NCBI GenBank assembly: GCA_020555605.1
Contig: JAJCJC010000006.1
Location: 52,673-116,672, forward strand
Length of the DNA: 64,000 bases
From: a bacterium 210917-SL.2.15
GTDB lineage: Bacteria > Bacillota > Clostridia > Oscillospirales > Oscillospiraceae
Direction of reading: 5' to 3'
Each line of letters opens with the position of its first letter. Position 1 is the stretch's first letter. The translations under genes and the position numbers were made by a program. The notes beneath the pieces were generated by a model, which was not told where the DNA came from, did not search any database, and saw only the letters and a program-made list of their open reading frames with translations. Positions 16,045-23,454 of the stretch are shown here, piece after piece.

Positions 16045-16641
16045 ATGAAACGACTGTTCACCCTGTTCTGCGCAGCCGGACTGCTGCTCTCTCTGGCTGC
16101 CTGCGGCCGGCAGGCCGAAGAACCGGCCAGCACCCTGAAGCCTCACGTCTTTTCGGAGGAAACGGAAACCATGATCGACCTGCTGACGGAGGGGCAGGAA
16201 GCTTTCTATTTTTACGACTACGACGTGGACGAGAGCATTCTGAGCTGCCGCACCGCGTTTTGGGTCTATGAGGACGGCGCATGGGTCAGTAAGGCCCAGT
16301 CCGCCGGCAACCTGCGCGCACAGCAGGGCCAGTTCGGCTTCCGCCTGGACAAAAACGGACTTTACACCGGCTATGAAGTCCAGGAGGACGGGCATGTGAC
16401 GTACCGCTATGAAGAAGCCCTGCCCATTTTTGAGGAGGGCGCAATGTCCGGCTCCGCCGCCGATTTGAACGAACAGGAGATCGTACCCGGCCAGGAAATC
16501 TGCCTGTACGTCCGCCTGCGCGCCCCCGAAGGGGCAGACTCCCTTCCAATTTCCACCGAATCCTTCCGCTCGTATCCCTGCAGCGCCGGCTATGCCGTTA
16601 CAGTAACCTTTTACGATACACCGCTGTCGGAGAGCGAATGA
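16045..16641 (+). CDS. Putative lipoprotein of unknown function
   Basis: The 198-residue product starts with a clear lipoprotein signal peptide, MKRLFTLFCAAGLLLSLAACG, with the lipobox LAAC at residues 17-20. The mature part is acidic with no family I recognise; it contains two short beta-like repeats (FWVYEDGAWVSK, YEVQEDGHVTYRYE). AAAGGGAGG lies 6-7 bases before the ATG. It lies 37 bases after the fumarase subunit gene and ends at a bidirectional terminator. It is probably exported and lipid-anchored on the outer face of the membrane; its role is unknown. Confidence 0.8.
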   Translation: MKRLFTLFCAAGLLLSLAACGRQAEEPASTLKPHVFSEETETMIDLLTEGQEAFYFYDYDVDESILSCRTAFWVYEDGAWVSKAQSAGNLRAQQGQFGFRLDKNGLYTGYEVQEDGHVTYRYEEALPIFEEGAMSGSAADLNEQEIVPGQEICLYVRLRAPEGADSLPISTESFRSYPCSAGYAVTVTFYDTPLSESE

Positions 16642-16645
16642 AACC

Positions 16646-16690
16646 AAAGAAGGAGCACGGGATCTGTCGATCCCGTGCTCCTTCTTTTTC
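16646..16690. terminator. Bidirectional terminator between the lipoprotein gene and fdhD
   Basis: A 17-bp perfect stem (16648-16664 with 16669-16685, loop TGTC) has A residues before it and TTTT after it. It can end the rightward lipoprotein transcript and the leftward fdhD transcript. Confidence 0.92.
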
Positions 16691-16702
16691 CTTTGTCCCG
16701 CG

Positions 16703-17467
16703 TTACGTTCCCCAAAGGTACTTGTCCGCGAAAATATTCATGCTGTCGCTCCGGGCCGTGCAGATCAGGACCACACGATAGGCCCGGGCCAACGCCACAG
16801 CACGGTCGGTGGGGACCGCATTGCTGGCCAGCAGAGGTACGCCGGCGCGGATGGCTTTTTCCATCATATCCGCCGGGATACGGCCGGAGGAAAAGAGCAC
16901 GCACTGCCGCAGATCCACTCCGTCGATCAGGGCGCGGCCCACAGCCTTGTCCAGCGCGTTGTGGCGGCCGATGTCCTCGCAGCAGTATAAAATCTCCCCG
17001 TCCTTCATCAAAAAGCAGCTGTGAATCCCGTGGGTGGCGCGGTACAGCGGGGCGCCGGCGTGAAAGGCCCGGCCCAACTCATAGATCCAGCGCGGCTCCC
17101 AGCGGAAGTCGCCCCGCCGCCGAAGTGCCTTTTCCGCACCATCCGCCGCCAGCGGAGCGGGTGTGTTCGCCGGGCCTTGGGTGACCGCCTCCGCCTGTGC
17201 GCCTTCGGCGCTGACCGCAATGGAGCACACATCCTCCACCCCGGCAATGCGCCCTTCGGTATACAGATGGCCCAGCACCAGAGCAGAAAGCTCCGCGGGC
17301 GTGCACACCAGCGTTTCCTCCGGCACACCGTTGAGGAAAATCTTCATATGGTTTTCCTGCAGGATCGTGCGCTCTTCCCATCGCGGAATGGCCGTCATAG
17401 GGTCGATGCGCACCATGTCCTGCTCCACCGCGCCGCGCGGCGCAGTGCAAAGATCGATGATCTCCAT
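16703..17467 (-). CDS. fdhD: Formate dehydrogenase accessory sulfurtransferase FdhD-like protein
   Basis: This 254-residue protein matches FdhD in its core: THGIHSCFLMKDG, EDIGRHNALDKAVG, LFSSGRIPADMM and LICTARSDSMNIF. FdhD transfers sulfur from a cysteine desulfurase to the molybdenum cofactor of formate dehydrogenase. The pair of cysteines (CxxC) in the flexible loop that carries sulfur in E. coli FdhD is missing; the corresponding stretch (TQGPANTPAPLAADG) has no Cys. It may be a specialised or inactive paralogue. The ATG at 17467 has GAGGTG upstream. It starts 11 bases after the SLH gene's stop, an odd partner. No formate dehydrogenase is in the window. Confidence 0.87.
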   Translation of the reverse strand: MEIIDLCTAPRGAVEQDMVRIDPMTAIPRWEERTILQENHMKIFLNGVPEETLVCTPAELSALVLGHLYTEGRIAGVEDVCSIAVSAEGAQAEAVTQGPANTPAPLAADGAEKALRRRGDFRWEPRWIYELGRAFHAGAPLYRATHGIHSCFLMKDGEILYCCEDIGRHNALDKAVGRALIDGVDLRQCVLFSSGRIPADMMEKAIRAGVPLLASNAVPTDRAVALARAYRVVLICTARSDSMNIFADKYLWGT

Positions 17468-17477
17468 GGCTCGCACC

Positions 17478-18602
17478 TCAGGTATGGGCCGCCCCGTCCA
17501 GAGTCAGGGCATCGATGGCGGCGCGAAATTCCGCGGAATCACGCACGGTGAGGTAAGAGACGGTGCACAGCTTTCCGCCGCGCACAAAAGCGTAGGCAAA
17601 GCACAGCCGGTTGTTCCCGCTGCTGTCGGCAGCGCGGAATTCATAGCGGTAAGCCGGCACGCTGCCGAAAGCCACGTCCTTCGCCGAAACGCTGGCAATA
17701 TTAACCACATAGCCCAGCGTCTGCAGATCCTGCGCCAACAGCTCCTTTACCTCGCCCTTGGTATACTGCACCACGGGTTTGGCCGGATTCAATCCTTCCA
17801 CCGTCCGCACCGCCGCTTCACAGCGGTACGCCCCGGAGGCGCTGGTCAGCCCCGCGCGGCCCTCCGTGCTCTGTGCGTCCCGGCTGCCGGGCAGATACAC
17901 TGTCAGGCCACCGATCAGGTCGGGCAGATCCTGCCGGTCCAGCACCACAAAGCGTTTGCGCTCTTTTGGCAGGATCATCCGCGCAGCCAGTGCAGACAGC
18001 TCTGCGCGGGTGATGGTCTCCTCGGGGCGAAAGGCGCACTCCGGCCCGCTGCCGGTGAGCACCCCTGCGTTGTAGAGCAGCAAAATGGAATGATAGTATT
18101 TCCCCTGGGGCACATCGGTCAGATGATCGATGCGGTTGACGGCGTGCAGCTCCGCCGGGGAAAGTGCGTCGGCAAAGAGGTACGCCACCTCCGCCCGGGT
18201 AGCGGCGCGGGTGTAGTCGTCAAAATCCTCCGCTTGGATCAGCCCTTCTTTCACGGCATAATCCACATAGGGCCGGTACCAGTTTGCGCCGGAGCCGCTT
18301 TTCACGATGCTTTTCCCGTTGTTGTACACCTCGTGGATTCGGCAGGACAGCGTCAAGGCCTCGGCCACGCTGACCGTCCCCCGCGGATTGAACTTCCCGT
18401 ACGTCCCCTGCATCAGGCCGTATTCATAGCAGATCTTTGCGCTTTCGGCATACCACGCGCCACTCCACACGTCCTTGAAATTGCCTGCATAGGAAGCGGT
18501 CTTTTGAAAATTGCTCATATGCTCGGCCGCCGGCACCGCGGCGCACAGGCTCAGTGCCAGCGCCGCAGACAGGGCCAGCGCCGTCAGCTTGCGCATCTTC
18601 AT
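17478..18602 (-). CDS. Secreted S-layer-homology (SLH) domain protein
   Basis: This 374-residue protein has a signal peptide (MKMRKLTALALSAALALSLCA, then AVPAAE) and three SLH-type repeats within about residues 38-240 (FKDVWSGAWYAES...GLMQGTYGKFNPRGTVSVAEAL; WYRPYVDYAVKEGLI; LTDVPQGKYYHS...GVLTGSGPECAFRPEETITRAEL). SLH domains bind secondary cell-wall polymers, so it should sit on the cell surface. The C-terminal 130 residues form an unrecognised domain. An AGGAG site precedes the ATG. A second SLH protein is encoded at 29937. Export and anchoring are well supported; the function is unknown. Confidence 0.87.
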   Translation of the reverse strand: MKMRKLTALALSAALALSLCAAVPAAEHMSNFQKTASYAGNFKDVWSGAWYAESAKICYEYGLMQGTYGKFNPRGTVSVAEALTLSCRIHEVYNNGKSIVKSGSGANWYRPYVDYAVKEGLIQAEDFDDYTRAATRAEVAYLFADALSPAELHAVNRIDHLTDVPQGKYYHSILLLYNAGVLTGSGPECAFRPEETITRAELSALAARMILPKERKRFVVLDRQDLPDLIGGLTVYLPGSRDAQSTEGRAGLTSASGAYRCEAAVRTVEGLNPAKPVVQYTKGEVKELLAQDLQTLGYVVNIASVSAKDVAFGSVPAYRYEFRAADSSGNNRLCFAYAFVRGGKLCTVSYLTVRDSAEFRAAIDALTLDGAAHT

Positions 18603-18696
18603 GGCTCTTTTCTCCTTCTCTTTCGTATCGGCGATCTAGGAACGATTGTACAGGATATTCCGGTATTTGGCAAGAAAAAGCGCTCGAACGGCGGCG

Positions 18697-19869
18697 TCAG
18701 CGCAGTGTTTGCAGCACTTCCACCATTTCTTCGGCAAACAGGCGCGAGGCATAGAGGGCTTCGTCCAGCGAATTTCCGGCGGCCCCCACCTCCACCAGAA
18801 GCGAACCGGTGGTGGCGTGTTCGTTGTAGCGGGAATTGCGCAAATACATGGGACGCATCAGGGTGGGATAGTCCTCCAGCAGGTTCTGCTGAAGGAGCAC
18901 GGCCAGCTTGAGGTTTTCCTGCCAGTGGTCGTGGGGCAGGCCGCTGCCGTCGCTGCCCACCACAATGGAGAGCTGAGCCGCGTTCTTCCCATCCACATTG
19001 GAAATCACCTTGTAGGCATTGCCGTCGCTGTCCTCAATAGCGTCCCGGTGGATATCCAGCACAAAGTGGATGGAGGGATACTTTTCAAGGTAGGCCTGGA
19101 TAGACATTTCCGCCCGGTCATAGGCGTCGTTGTAGCCTGCCGCATCGTAAAGCGTGCGATCATGGAGCACCGAGATGCCCGCTTCTTCAAACACGTCGGC
19201 AATCTCATCGCCCACCCGGACTACGTTGTAATCCGTGTTCTCGGTGCGGGTGGCTCCGTCGTCGTTGTACTCCTGTCCCTCAGGCATGGTGTAGGACTCT
19301 GTGGCATGGGTGTGGAGGATCAGGATTTGAGGCATTTCGTCGGTGAACACCGCCGCGGGGCGCGTTTTCATCAGCGCGTCCAGATCCACGTTGTGACTGG
19401 TTGTATTGGTGATATACACATCTTTCCACACCAGATATCCTGCGCCGTTGGTGGGATGGATGGTTTTTGCAGGCACGCCGTTGTCGTTTTCATCATTCAC
19501 CTCTGCGGCTTCATTGTCCTCCGGGTCGATCACAGTGCCCTCGTGGGTTTCATCGCGGCTGGCCGCGCTGTCCTCTCCCGTCGCGCTGTCCTCCTTGGCA
19601 GCGGCCTCCGCCGCCGCGCGGTTGCTCTGAAGCACGGCGCTGTCCTGCATGGCCAGCGCGGTCAGCACGCCCAGGGGCGAACGTTCCTCCGTATGACCGC
19701 TGTTCCAAGCGGCCAGTTCCGCACGCAGCACCGCGGCACCGATGCTGCCGGCCGTAATCTCTCCCCGGCCGCCGCCAGCGGCGCCGGCGGCCAGCAGAAA
19801 CGCAAACAGCGCCATGGCCAGCGCCGCGAAGCGCCGGGGGCCGGCCTGTCCCTTTTTTTGTCGCTTCAT
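18697..19869 (-). CDS. spoIIP: Stage II sporulation protein P
   Basis: SpoIIP is the amidase/endopeptidase of the DMP complex that thins septal peptidoglycan and drives engulfment of the forespore. The 390-residue protein starts with a basic region and one membrane anchor (about residues 12-32), then a low-complexity acidic linker, and a C-terminal catalytic domain with ILHTHATESY (metal ligand His), VLDIHRDAI, NSRYNEHATTGSLLVEVGAAGNSLDEA. The ATG at 19869 follows AAAGGAAG; longer in-frame starts lie in the AT-rich intergenic region. SpoIID and SpoIIM are not in the window. It strongly indicates a spore-forming lineage. Confidence 0.94.
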   Translation of the reverse strand: MKRQKKGQAGPRRFAALAMALFAFLLAAGAAGGGRGEITAGSIGAAVLRAELAAWNSGHTEERSPLGVLTALAMQDSAVLQSNRAAAEAAAKEDSATGEDSAASRDETHEGTVIDPEDNEAAEVNDENDNGVPAKTIHPTNGAGYLVWKDVYITNTTSHNVDLDALMKTRPAAVFTDEMPQILILHTHATESYTMPEGQEYNDDGATRTENTDYNVVRVGDEIADVFEEAGISVLHDRTLYDAAGYNDAYDRAEMSIQAYLEKYPSIHFVLDIHRDAIEDSDGNAYKVISNVDGKNAAQLSIVVGSDGSGLPHDHWQENLKLAVLLQQNLLEDYPTLMRPMYLRNSRYNEHATTGSLLVEVGAAGNSLDEALYASRLFAEEMVEVLQTLR

Positions 19870-19972
19870 TGGTGTAAGCACTTCCTTTGCCTCAATCGTG
19901 ATGCACCATCCTATGCACGGCAAAGGCAATCTATACCGCCTTGTAATATTGCGGCAAATATGGTAAACTATT

Positions 19973-20027
19973 AAAAAACGATACAGATCGTTCTGCCGGG
20001 CGTTCCAGCGGCCCGGCATCGTTTTTT
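19973..20027. promoter_or_regulatory. Terminator-like hairpin between divergent spoIIP and the gene at 20038
   Basis: TGCCGGGC (19994-20001) pairs with GCCCGGCA (20011-20018). An outer stem, AAAAAACGAT (19973-19982) with ATCGTTTTTT (20018-20027), closes it, and six T residues lie just before the GGAGGTG ribosome binding site of the rightward gene. It lies between two divergent genes, where a terminator for finished transcripts is not expected. Confidence 0.6.
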
Positions 20028-20037
20028 GGAGGTGTCC

Positions 20038-20874
20038 ATGAAAAAGAAGGAAAAACCCGGCGCACAGTTCCGGACCGTGGAAAACAAGCGCCTGATCTCC
20101 GCACTGTATATTCTGCTGCGCGTTTCCGTGGTGATGGTACTCATCGCCCAGGTGCTCAACGGAAACTTTGAAAACGTGATGCTCTGCGTGCTGACGCTGA
20201 TTTTGTTCACGCTGCCCTCCCTCATCGAGCGCCGCCTGAAGATCGACCTGCCCGACACGCTGGAGATCATCATCCTGCTGTTTATTTATGCTGCGGAGAT
20301 CCTCGGTGAGATCCGGGCATTTTATGTCATTTTCCCCTTCTGGGACACGGTGCTACACACCATGAACGGCTTTTTGTGCGCGGCCATCGGCTTTTCGTTG
20401 ATTGATCTTCTGAACCGAAGCAAAAAATTTACGTTTTCCCTCTCTCCGCTCTATGTAGCGGTAGTGTCCTTCTGCTTTTCCATGACGGTGGGCGTGCTGT
20501 GGGAGTTTTTTGAATGCGCCATGGATCAGTTCTTCTTCCTGGATATGCAGAAAGACACTGTGGTCAACGCCATCAGCTCCGTGCTGCTGGATCCTGCCGG
20601 CGGCAATCATCCCCAGCTGATCGACGGCATCCGGGATGTAATCATCGTCCACAGCGACGGCACGCAGCAGGCCCTGGGCGTGGGCGGCTATCTTGACATC
20701 GGCCTTCTGGACACCATGGAGGATCTGTTCGTCAATTTCATCGGCGCCACAGTGTTTTCCCTGGTGGGCTATTTCTATATCAAACGCCGCGGACAGGGCA
20801 AATTTGCCCGCCGCTTCATCCCCCGCGTTTTGGAAGATACAGACAGCGTTTCCTCTGAAAAAGACAAACCGTAA
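20038..20874 (+). CDS. Polytopic membrane protein of unknown function (YjdF/DUF2238-like)
   Basis: This 278-residue protein has about seven hydrophobic segments, a charged N-terminus (MKKKEKPG) and a basic C-terminal tail. The segment FWDTVLHTMNGFLCAAIGFSLID, then SMTVGVLWEFFECAMD and LGVGGYLDIGLLDTMEDLFVNFIGA, resembles the DUF2238/YjdF type of membrane protein, where conserved His, Glu and Asp lie in membrane segments; this match is from memory and tentative. The ATG at 20038 is preferred for its GGAGGTG site. The mRNA would carry a terminator-like hairpin just before that site. It is divergent from spoIIP; a sporulation link is only possible. Confidence 0.75.
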   Translation: MKKKEKPGAQFRTVENKRLISALYILLRVSVVMVLIAQVLNGNFENVMLCVLTLILFTLPSLIERRLKIDLPDTLEIIILLFIYAAEILGEIRAFYVIFPFWDTVLHTMNGFLCAAIGFSLIDLLNRSKKFTFSLSPLYVAVVSFCFSMTVGVLWEFFECAMDQFFFLDMQKDTVVNAISSVLLDPAGGNHPQLIDGIRDVIIVHSDGTQQALGVGGYLDIGLLDTMEDLFVNFIGATVFSLVGYFYIKRRGQGKFARRFIPRVLEDTDSVSSEKDKP

Positions 20875-20912
20875 AAAAAAGGCCTCCCGACAGCTGCCGG
20901 GAGGCCTTTTTT
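20873..20912. terminator. Bidirectional terminator
   Basis: GGCCTCCCG (20881-20889) pairs with CGGGAGGCC (20898-20906), flanked by eight A residues on the left and six T residues on the right. It separates the convergent genes ending at 20874 and 20923. Confidence 0.93.
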
Positions 20913-20922
20913 GAAGCTCTTT

Positions 20923-21918
20923 TCAGGAATCCATCTCCATAGTCCGCTTTCCCGACAGGGCCAGGAGGAAGATCGTGGACACCACCAGGGCAAAGCCCGC
21001 ATAATCCATGGGAAGGAAAGAGACATGGAGCCAAAACACCGAGAGCAGCGTGGACACCAGCGGCTCCGTAGCGCTGAGAATTCCCGCTTTGGCCGGCCCC
21101 ACCAGCGCCACACCGGTAAAATACAGCCCGAAGCACAGTACGCTGCCCACCAGCACAATCACGGCAAACGCCCCCCAGGCCGCCGGGTCAAAGACACCCT
21201 CCACGTGGCTCCAGGGCCGGCGCAGCAGACATAGAAATGCGCCGGCAAGCACCATCCCCCAGCCAGTGGACGTCAGCGTGCCGCATTCAGCCGTCAGGCG
21301 CCGGGGCTGCACAGAATAGAGCGCTGTGGCAAAAGCGGATACCAATCCCCAGAACAACGCCTCCTTTGACAGTACCAACGTGGAGGGATCGCCGTGGGTC
21401 GTCAGCAAAAACGTACCCAGCGCCGCCAACGCCACGGCTATCGCTTCATTTGTTTCCGGCAGCCGCCGGGCGCGCAGAGCCACCCACAGCACAATCAGCA
21501 CCGGGCCGAGATAGCACAGGATGGTAGCGGTCGTGGCGTTGGCGGCCCGGATGGTCGTATAATAGGAGTACTGACACAGTCCGATGCCCAAAATGCCGAA
21601 CACCAGTACGTCGGCCCGGTCCCGCCCGGCGGCGAACACGCGCAGCAGGCCCTGCCGCCCCTCCAGACGGGCGGCCAGCAACAGCATCAGCACTCCCGCC
21701 AACAGGATGCGCAGCGGGATGATAAAGTCAACGCTCCAGCCGCGCTGATCGAATAAAAACTGGCCGCACACACCGGCCAATCCCCAGGCCGCGCCCGCCA
21801 GCAAACAGCACAAATATCCTTTTTTCTGCGGAGAAAGCCCCTGCTTCTGTGCCGCCGGCTCTTCCGCGGCCGCCGGTTCTTCCACTGCCGGGCTTTGTGT
21901 GCGCTCTATTGTTTCCAT
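20923..21918 (-). CDS. EamA/DMT-family transporter
   Basis: This 331-residue protein has ten predicted membrane segments arranged as two five-helix EamA repeats, preceded by a 35-residue hydrophilic N-terminus rich in Glu, Pro and Ala. Typical pieces are GAAWGLAGVCGQFLF, LGIGLCQYSYYTTIRAANATTATILCYLGPVLIVL in repeat 1 and VLCFGLYFTGVALVGPAKAGILSATEPLVSTLLSV in repeat 2. The family exports amino acids and other metabolites; the substrate is not predictable. GGGGCAG precedes the ATG. The neighbour tatD is co-oriented upstream with a 52-base gap, so they may share a transcript. Confidence 0.9.
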   Translation of the reverse strand: METIERTQSPAVEEPAAAEEPAAQKQGLSPQKKGYLCCLLAGAAWGLAGVCGQFLFDQRGWSVDFIIPLRILLAGVLMLLLAARLEGRQGLLRVFAAGRDRADVLVFGILGIGLCQYSYYTTIRAANATTATILCYLGPVLIVLWVALRARRLPETNEAIAVALAALGTFLLTTHGDPSTLVLSKEALFWGLVSAFATALYSVQPRRLTAECGTLTSTGWGMVLAGAFLCLLRRPWSHVEGVFDPAAWGAFAVIVLVGSVLCFGLYFTGVALVGPAKAGILSATEPLVSTLLSVFWLHVSFLPMDYAGFALVVSTIFLLALSGKRTMEMDS

Positions 21919-21970
21919 CCAAACTGCCCCTTCTGCTTTTCAGTTTTCCAATATAGACGCTGCAAGTCTT

Positions 21971-22744
21971 TTACCATGTCCCTTCCAGAGCAAAAAAGCG
22001 CAGGGCGTTTTCCCAGGTAATCCGCTCCGCTTCTTCTGCACGAATCCCTTTGATGGCCGCAATCCGTTCCGCCACATAGGGCAGATAGCGCGAATCGTTG
22101 CGCTTGCCCCGGAAAGGAACCGGAGCAAGGTAGGGGCTATCCGTTTCCAACAGCAGCCGGTCGAGGGGCGCATAAGCCACCACATCCGGGGCCTTTCGAG
22201 CGTTTTTGAAAGTCAGTGCCCCGCCGAAGCCCAGATACCAGCCCAGATCCAGCAGCACCTTTGCGTCCTCCACCGAACCAGAATAGCAATGGAACTCGCC
22301 GCGCACCTTCGGAAAGGCGCGCGCCATGTCCATGCAGTCGCCGTGGGCGTCCCGGTCATGAATCACCACGGGCAGGCCCAATTGCTCCGCCAGGGCCATC
22401 TGCCGGGCCAGCACTTCTTTTTGAAAGGCCCGGGGGGGATTTTCCTCCCAATAGTAGTCCAGGCCGATCTCTCCAATGGCCACTGCCTTCGGGTGGGCCG
22501 CCAGGGCTTCAATGGCTGCAAAGTCCGCCTCACCCGCCCCGGCACAGTTCTCCGGGTGCAGTCCCACGGCGGCATACACAAAATCATACCGCTCCGCCAA
22601 GGCAATGGCCGCGCGGGAAGAGTCCACTGTGCAACCCGGATTTACCACGGCCCCTACACCCGCTTCCGGCAGGGACTGCAGCACCGCATCCCGGTCGCTG
22701 TCAAACTGTTCATCGTCATAATGAGCGTGCGTATCAAAGAACAT
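21971..22744 (-). CDS. tatD: TatD-family metal-dependent deoxyribonuclease
   Basis: This 257-residue protein is a TatD-type TIM-barrel hydrolase. It has the metal motifs FDTHAHYDD (residues 3-11), GEIGLDYYWE (about 88-97), PVVIHDRDAH (about 124-133), FHCYSGS and LLLETDSPYLAP. Family members have 3'-5' exonuclease activity on DNA and RNA in repair or turnover. The ATG at 22744 follows AAGGAGG and is preferred over one 30 bases upstream. In other Bacillota tatD often follows metG; here metG is about 5 kb further on, with pflBA between. A hairpin at 22818-22853 sits in its 5' leader. Confidence 0.95.
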   Translation of the reverse strand: MFFDTHAHYDDEQFDSDRDAVLQSLPEAGVGAVVNPGCTVDSSRAAIALAERYDFVYAAVGLHPENCAGAGEADFAAIEALAAHPKAVAIGEIGLDYYWEENPPRAFQKEVLARQMALAEQLGLPVVIHDRDAHGDCMDMARAFPKVRGEFHCYSGSVEDAKVLLDLGWYLGFGGALTFKNARKAPDVVAYAPLDRLLLETDSPYLAPVPFRGKRNDSRYLPYVAERIAAIKGIRAEEAERITWENALRFFALEGTW

Positions 22745-22817
22745 TGCGCATAACCTCCTTGTCTTGCGCAGCATTTCCGCGCTGTGCGGCTCCAGGTCCG
22801 CCGCGGAAGCAGAAGAA

Positions 22818-22883
22818 AGAGTGTTCCCCGCCGAAAGGACAGGGAAACACTCTCCACTATAGCATTATTTTAGCGGAAAACAA
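22818..22883 (-). promoter_or_regulatory. tatD promoter and 5' leader hairpin
   Basis: On the minus strand TTGTTT (22883-22878), a 16-bp spacer and TATAGT (22861-22856) form a promoter. The transcript would begin about 22848 and fold almost at once into a stem (22842-22853 with 22818-22829, one mismatch), followed by TTTCTTCT. The hairpin is terminator-like but lies upstream of the gene. Confidence 0.55.
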
Positions 22884-23454
22884 TTTATTTTGCAATGATT
22901 TTTGCACAGAAAACACCGAATTCTTTTTCGCTTTCTTGCCCTTTTTCATAAACTTTCAAAACCGCCCGACTTTTTTGCAAAATCACGGGAAAAATCATTG
23001 ACAGCAGACAGCCAATCAAGCATAATGAAGTTCCTTTCAGGGCATTCTCTCTGTGTAGATCATTTTTTCCATAGTGTGGATATTTGTTTGATCCTGCACA
23101 CCATATGCTTTTCTGTGGACGACTTAGAAGCACACTATATACCAATCATGTTTCTTGACATGCACAAGATATTGTGGTAGGCTTTCTTTGTAACGGTTCT
23201 TTTCTCGAAAAAGGGCGAAGCGTTCCCAACCCGGCGATTTATCGCTTTCCCGCAAGCGGTGCACCTGCGGCAACGAATGTGGAATCTCAAATCCGCAAAC
23301 AAGCAACGCACACGGCGCACCCCAAGGGGTGCGCCTTATCTTTTTTCGCTCCGCCGGGTCCCGTTTATCCTTATCAAACCGCTTCTGCACGGAAGCTTCG
23401 GGCCGCAGCCCGATACGATCATGACCACCAGGAAGGAATAGGAGGTTCTCTACT
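22884..23454 (+). promoter_or_regulatory. pflB promoter region and long leader with internal terminator
   Basis: Two sigma-A-like promoters face pflB: TTGACA (22998-23003), 17 bp, CATAAT (23021-23026); and TTGACA (23155-23160), 17 bp, TAGGCT (23178-23183). A strong terminator follows at 23314-23346: GGCGCACCCC pairs with GGGGTGCGCC around AA, then TTATCTTTTTT. pflB starts another 110 bases on, with AGGAGG. The leader of 160-400 bases has no recognised riboswitch consensus, and no supported coding gene lies here. The layout suggests transcription attenuation. Confidence 0.65.

Noticed and set aside
23155..23346. ZTP (pfl motif) riboswitch before pflB
   Set aside because: The conserved CCGCCTGGGC-type end of that class was not found on the sense strand.
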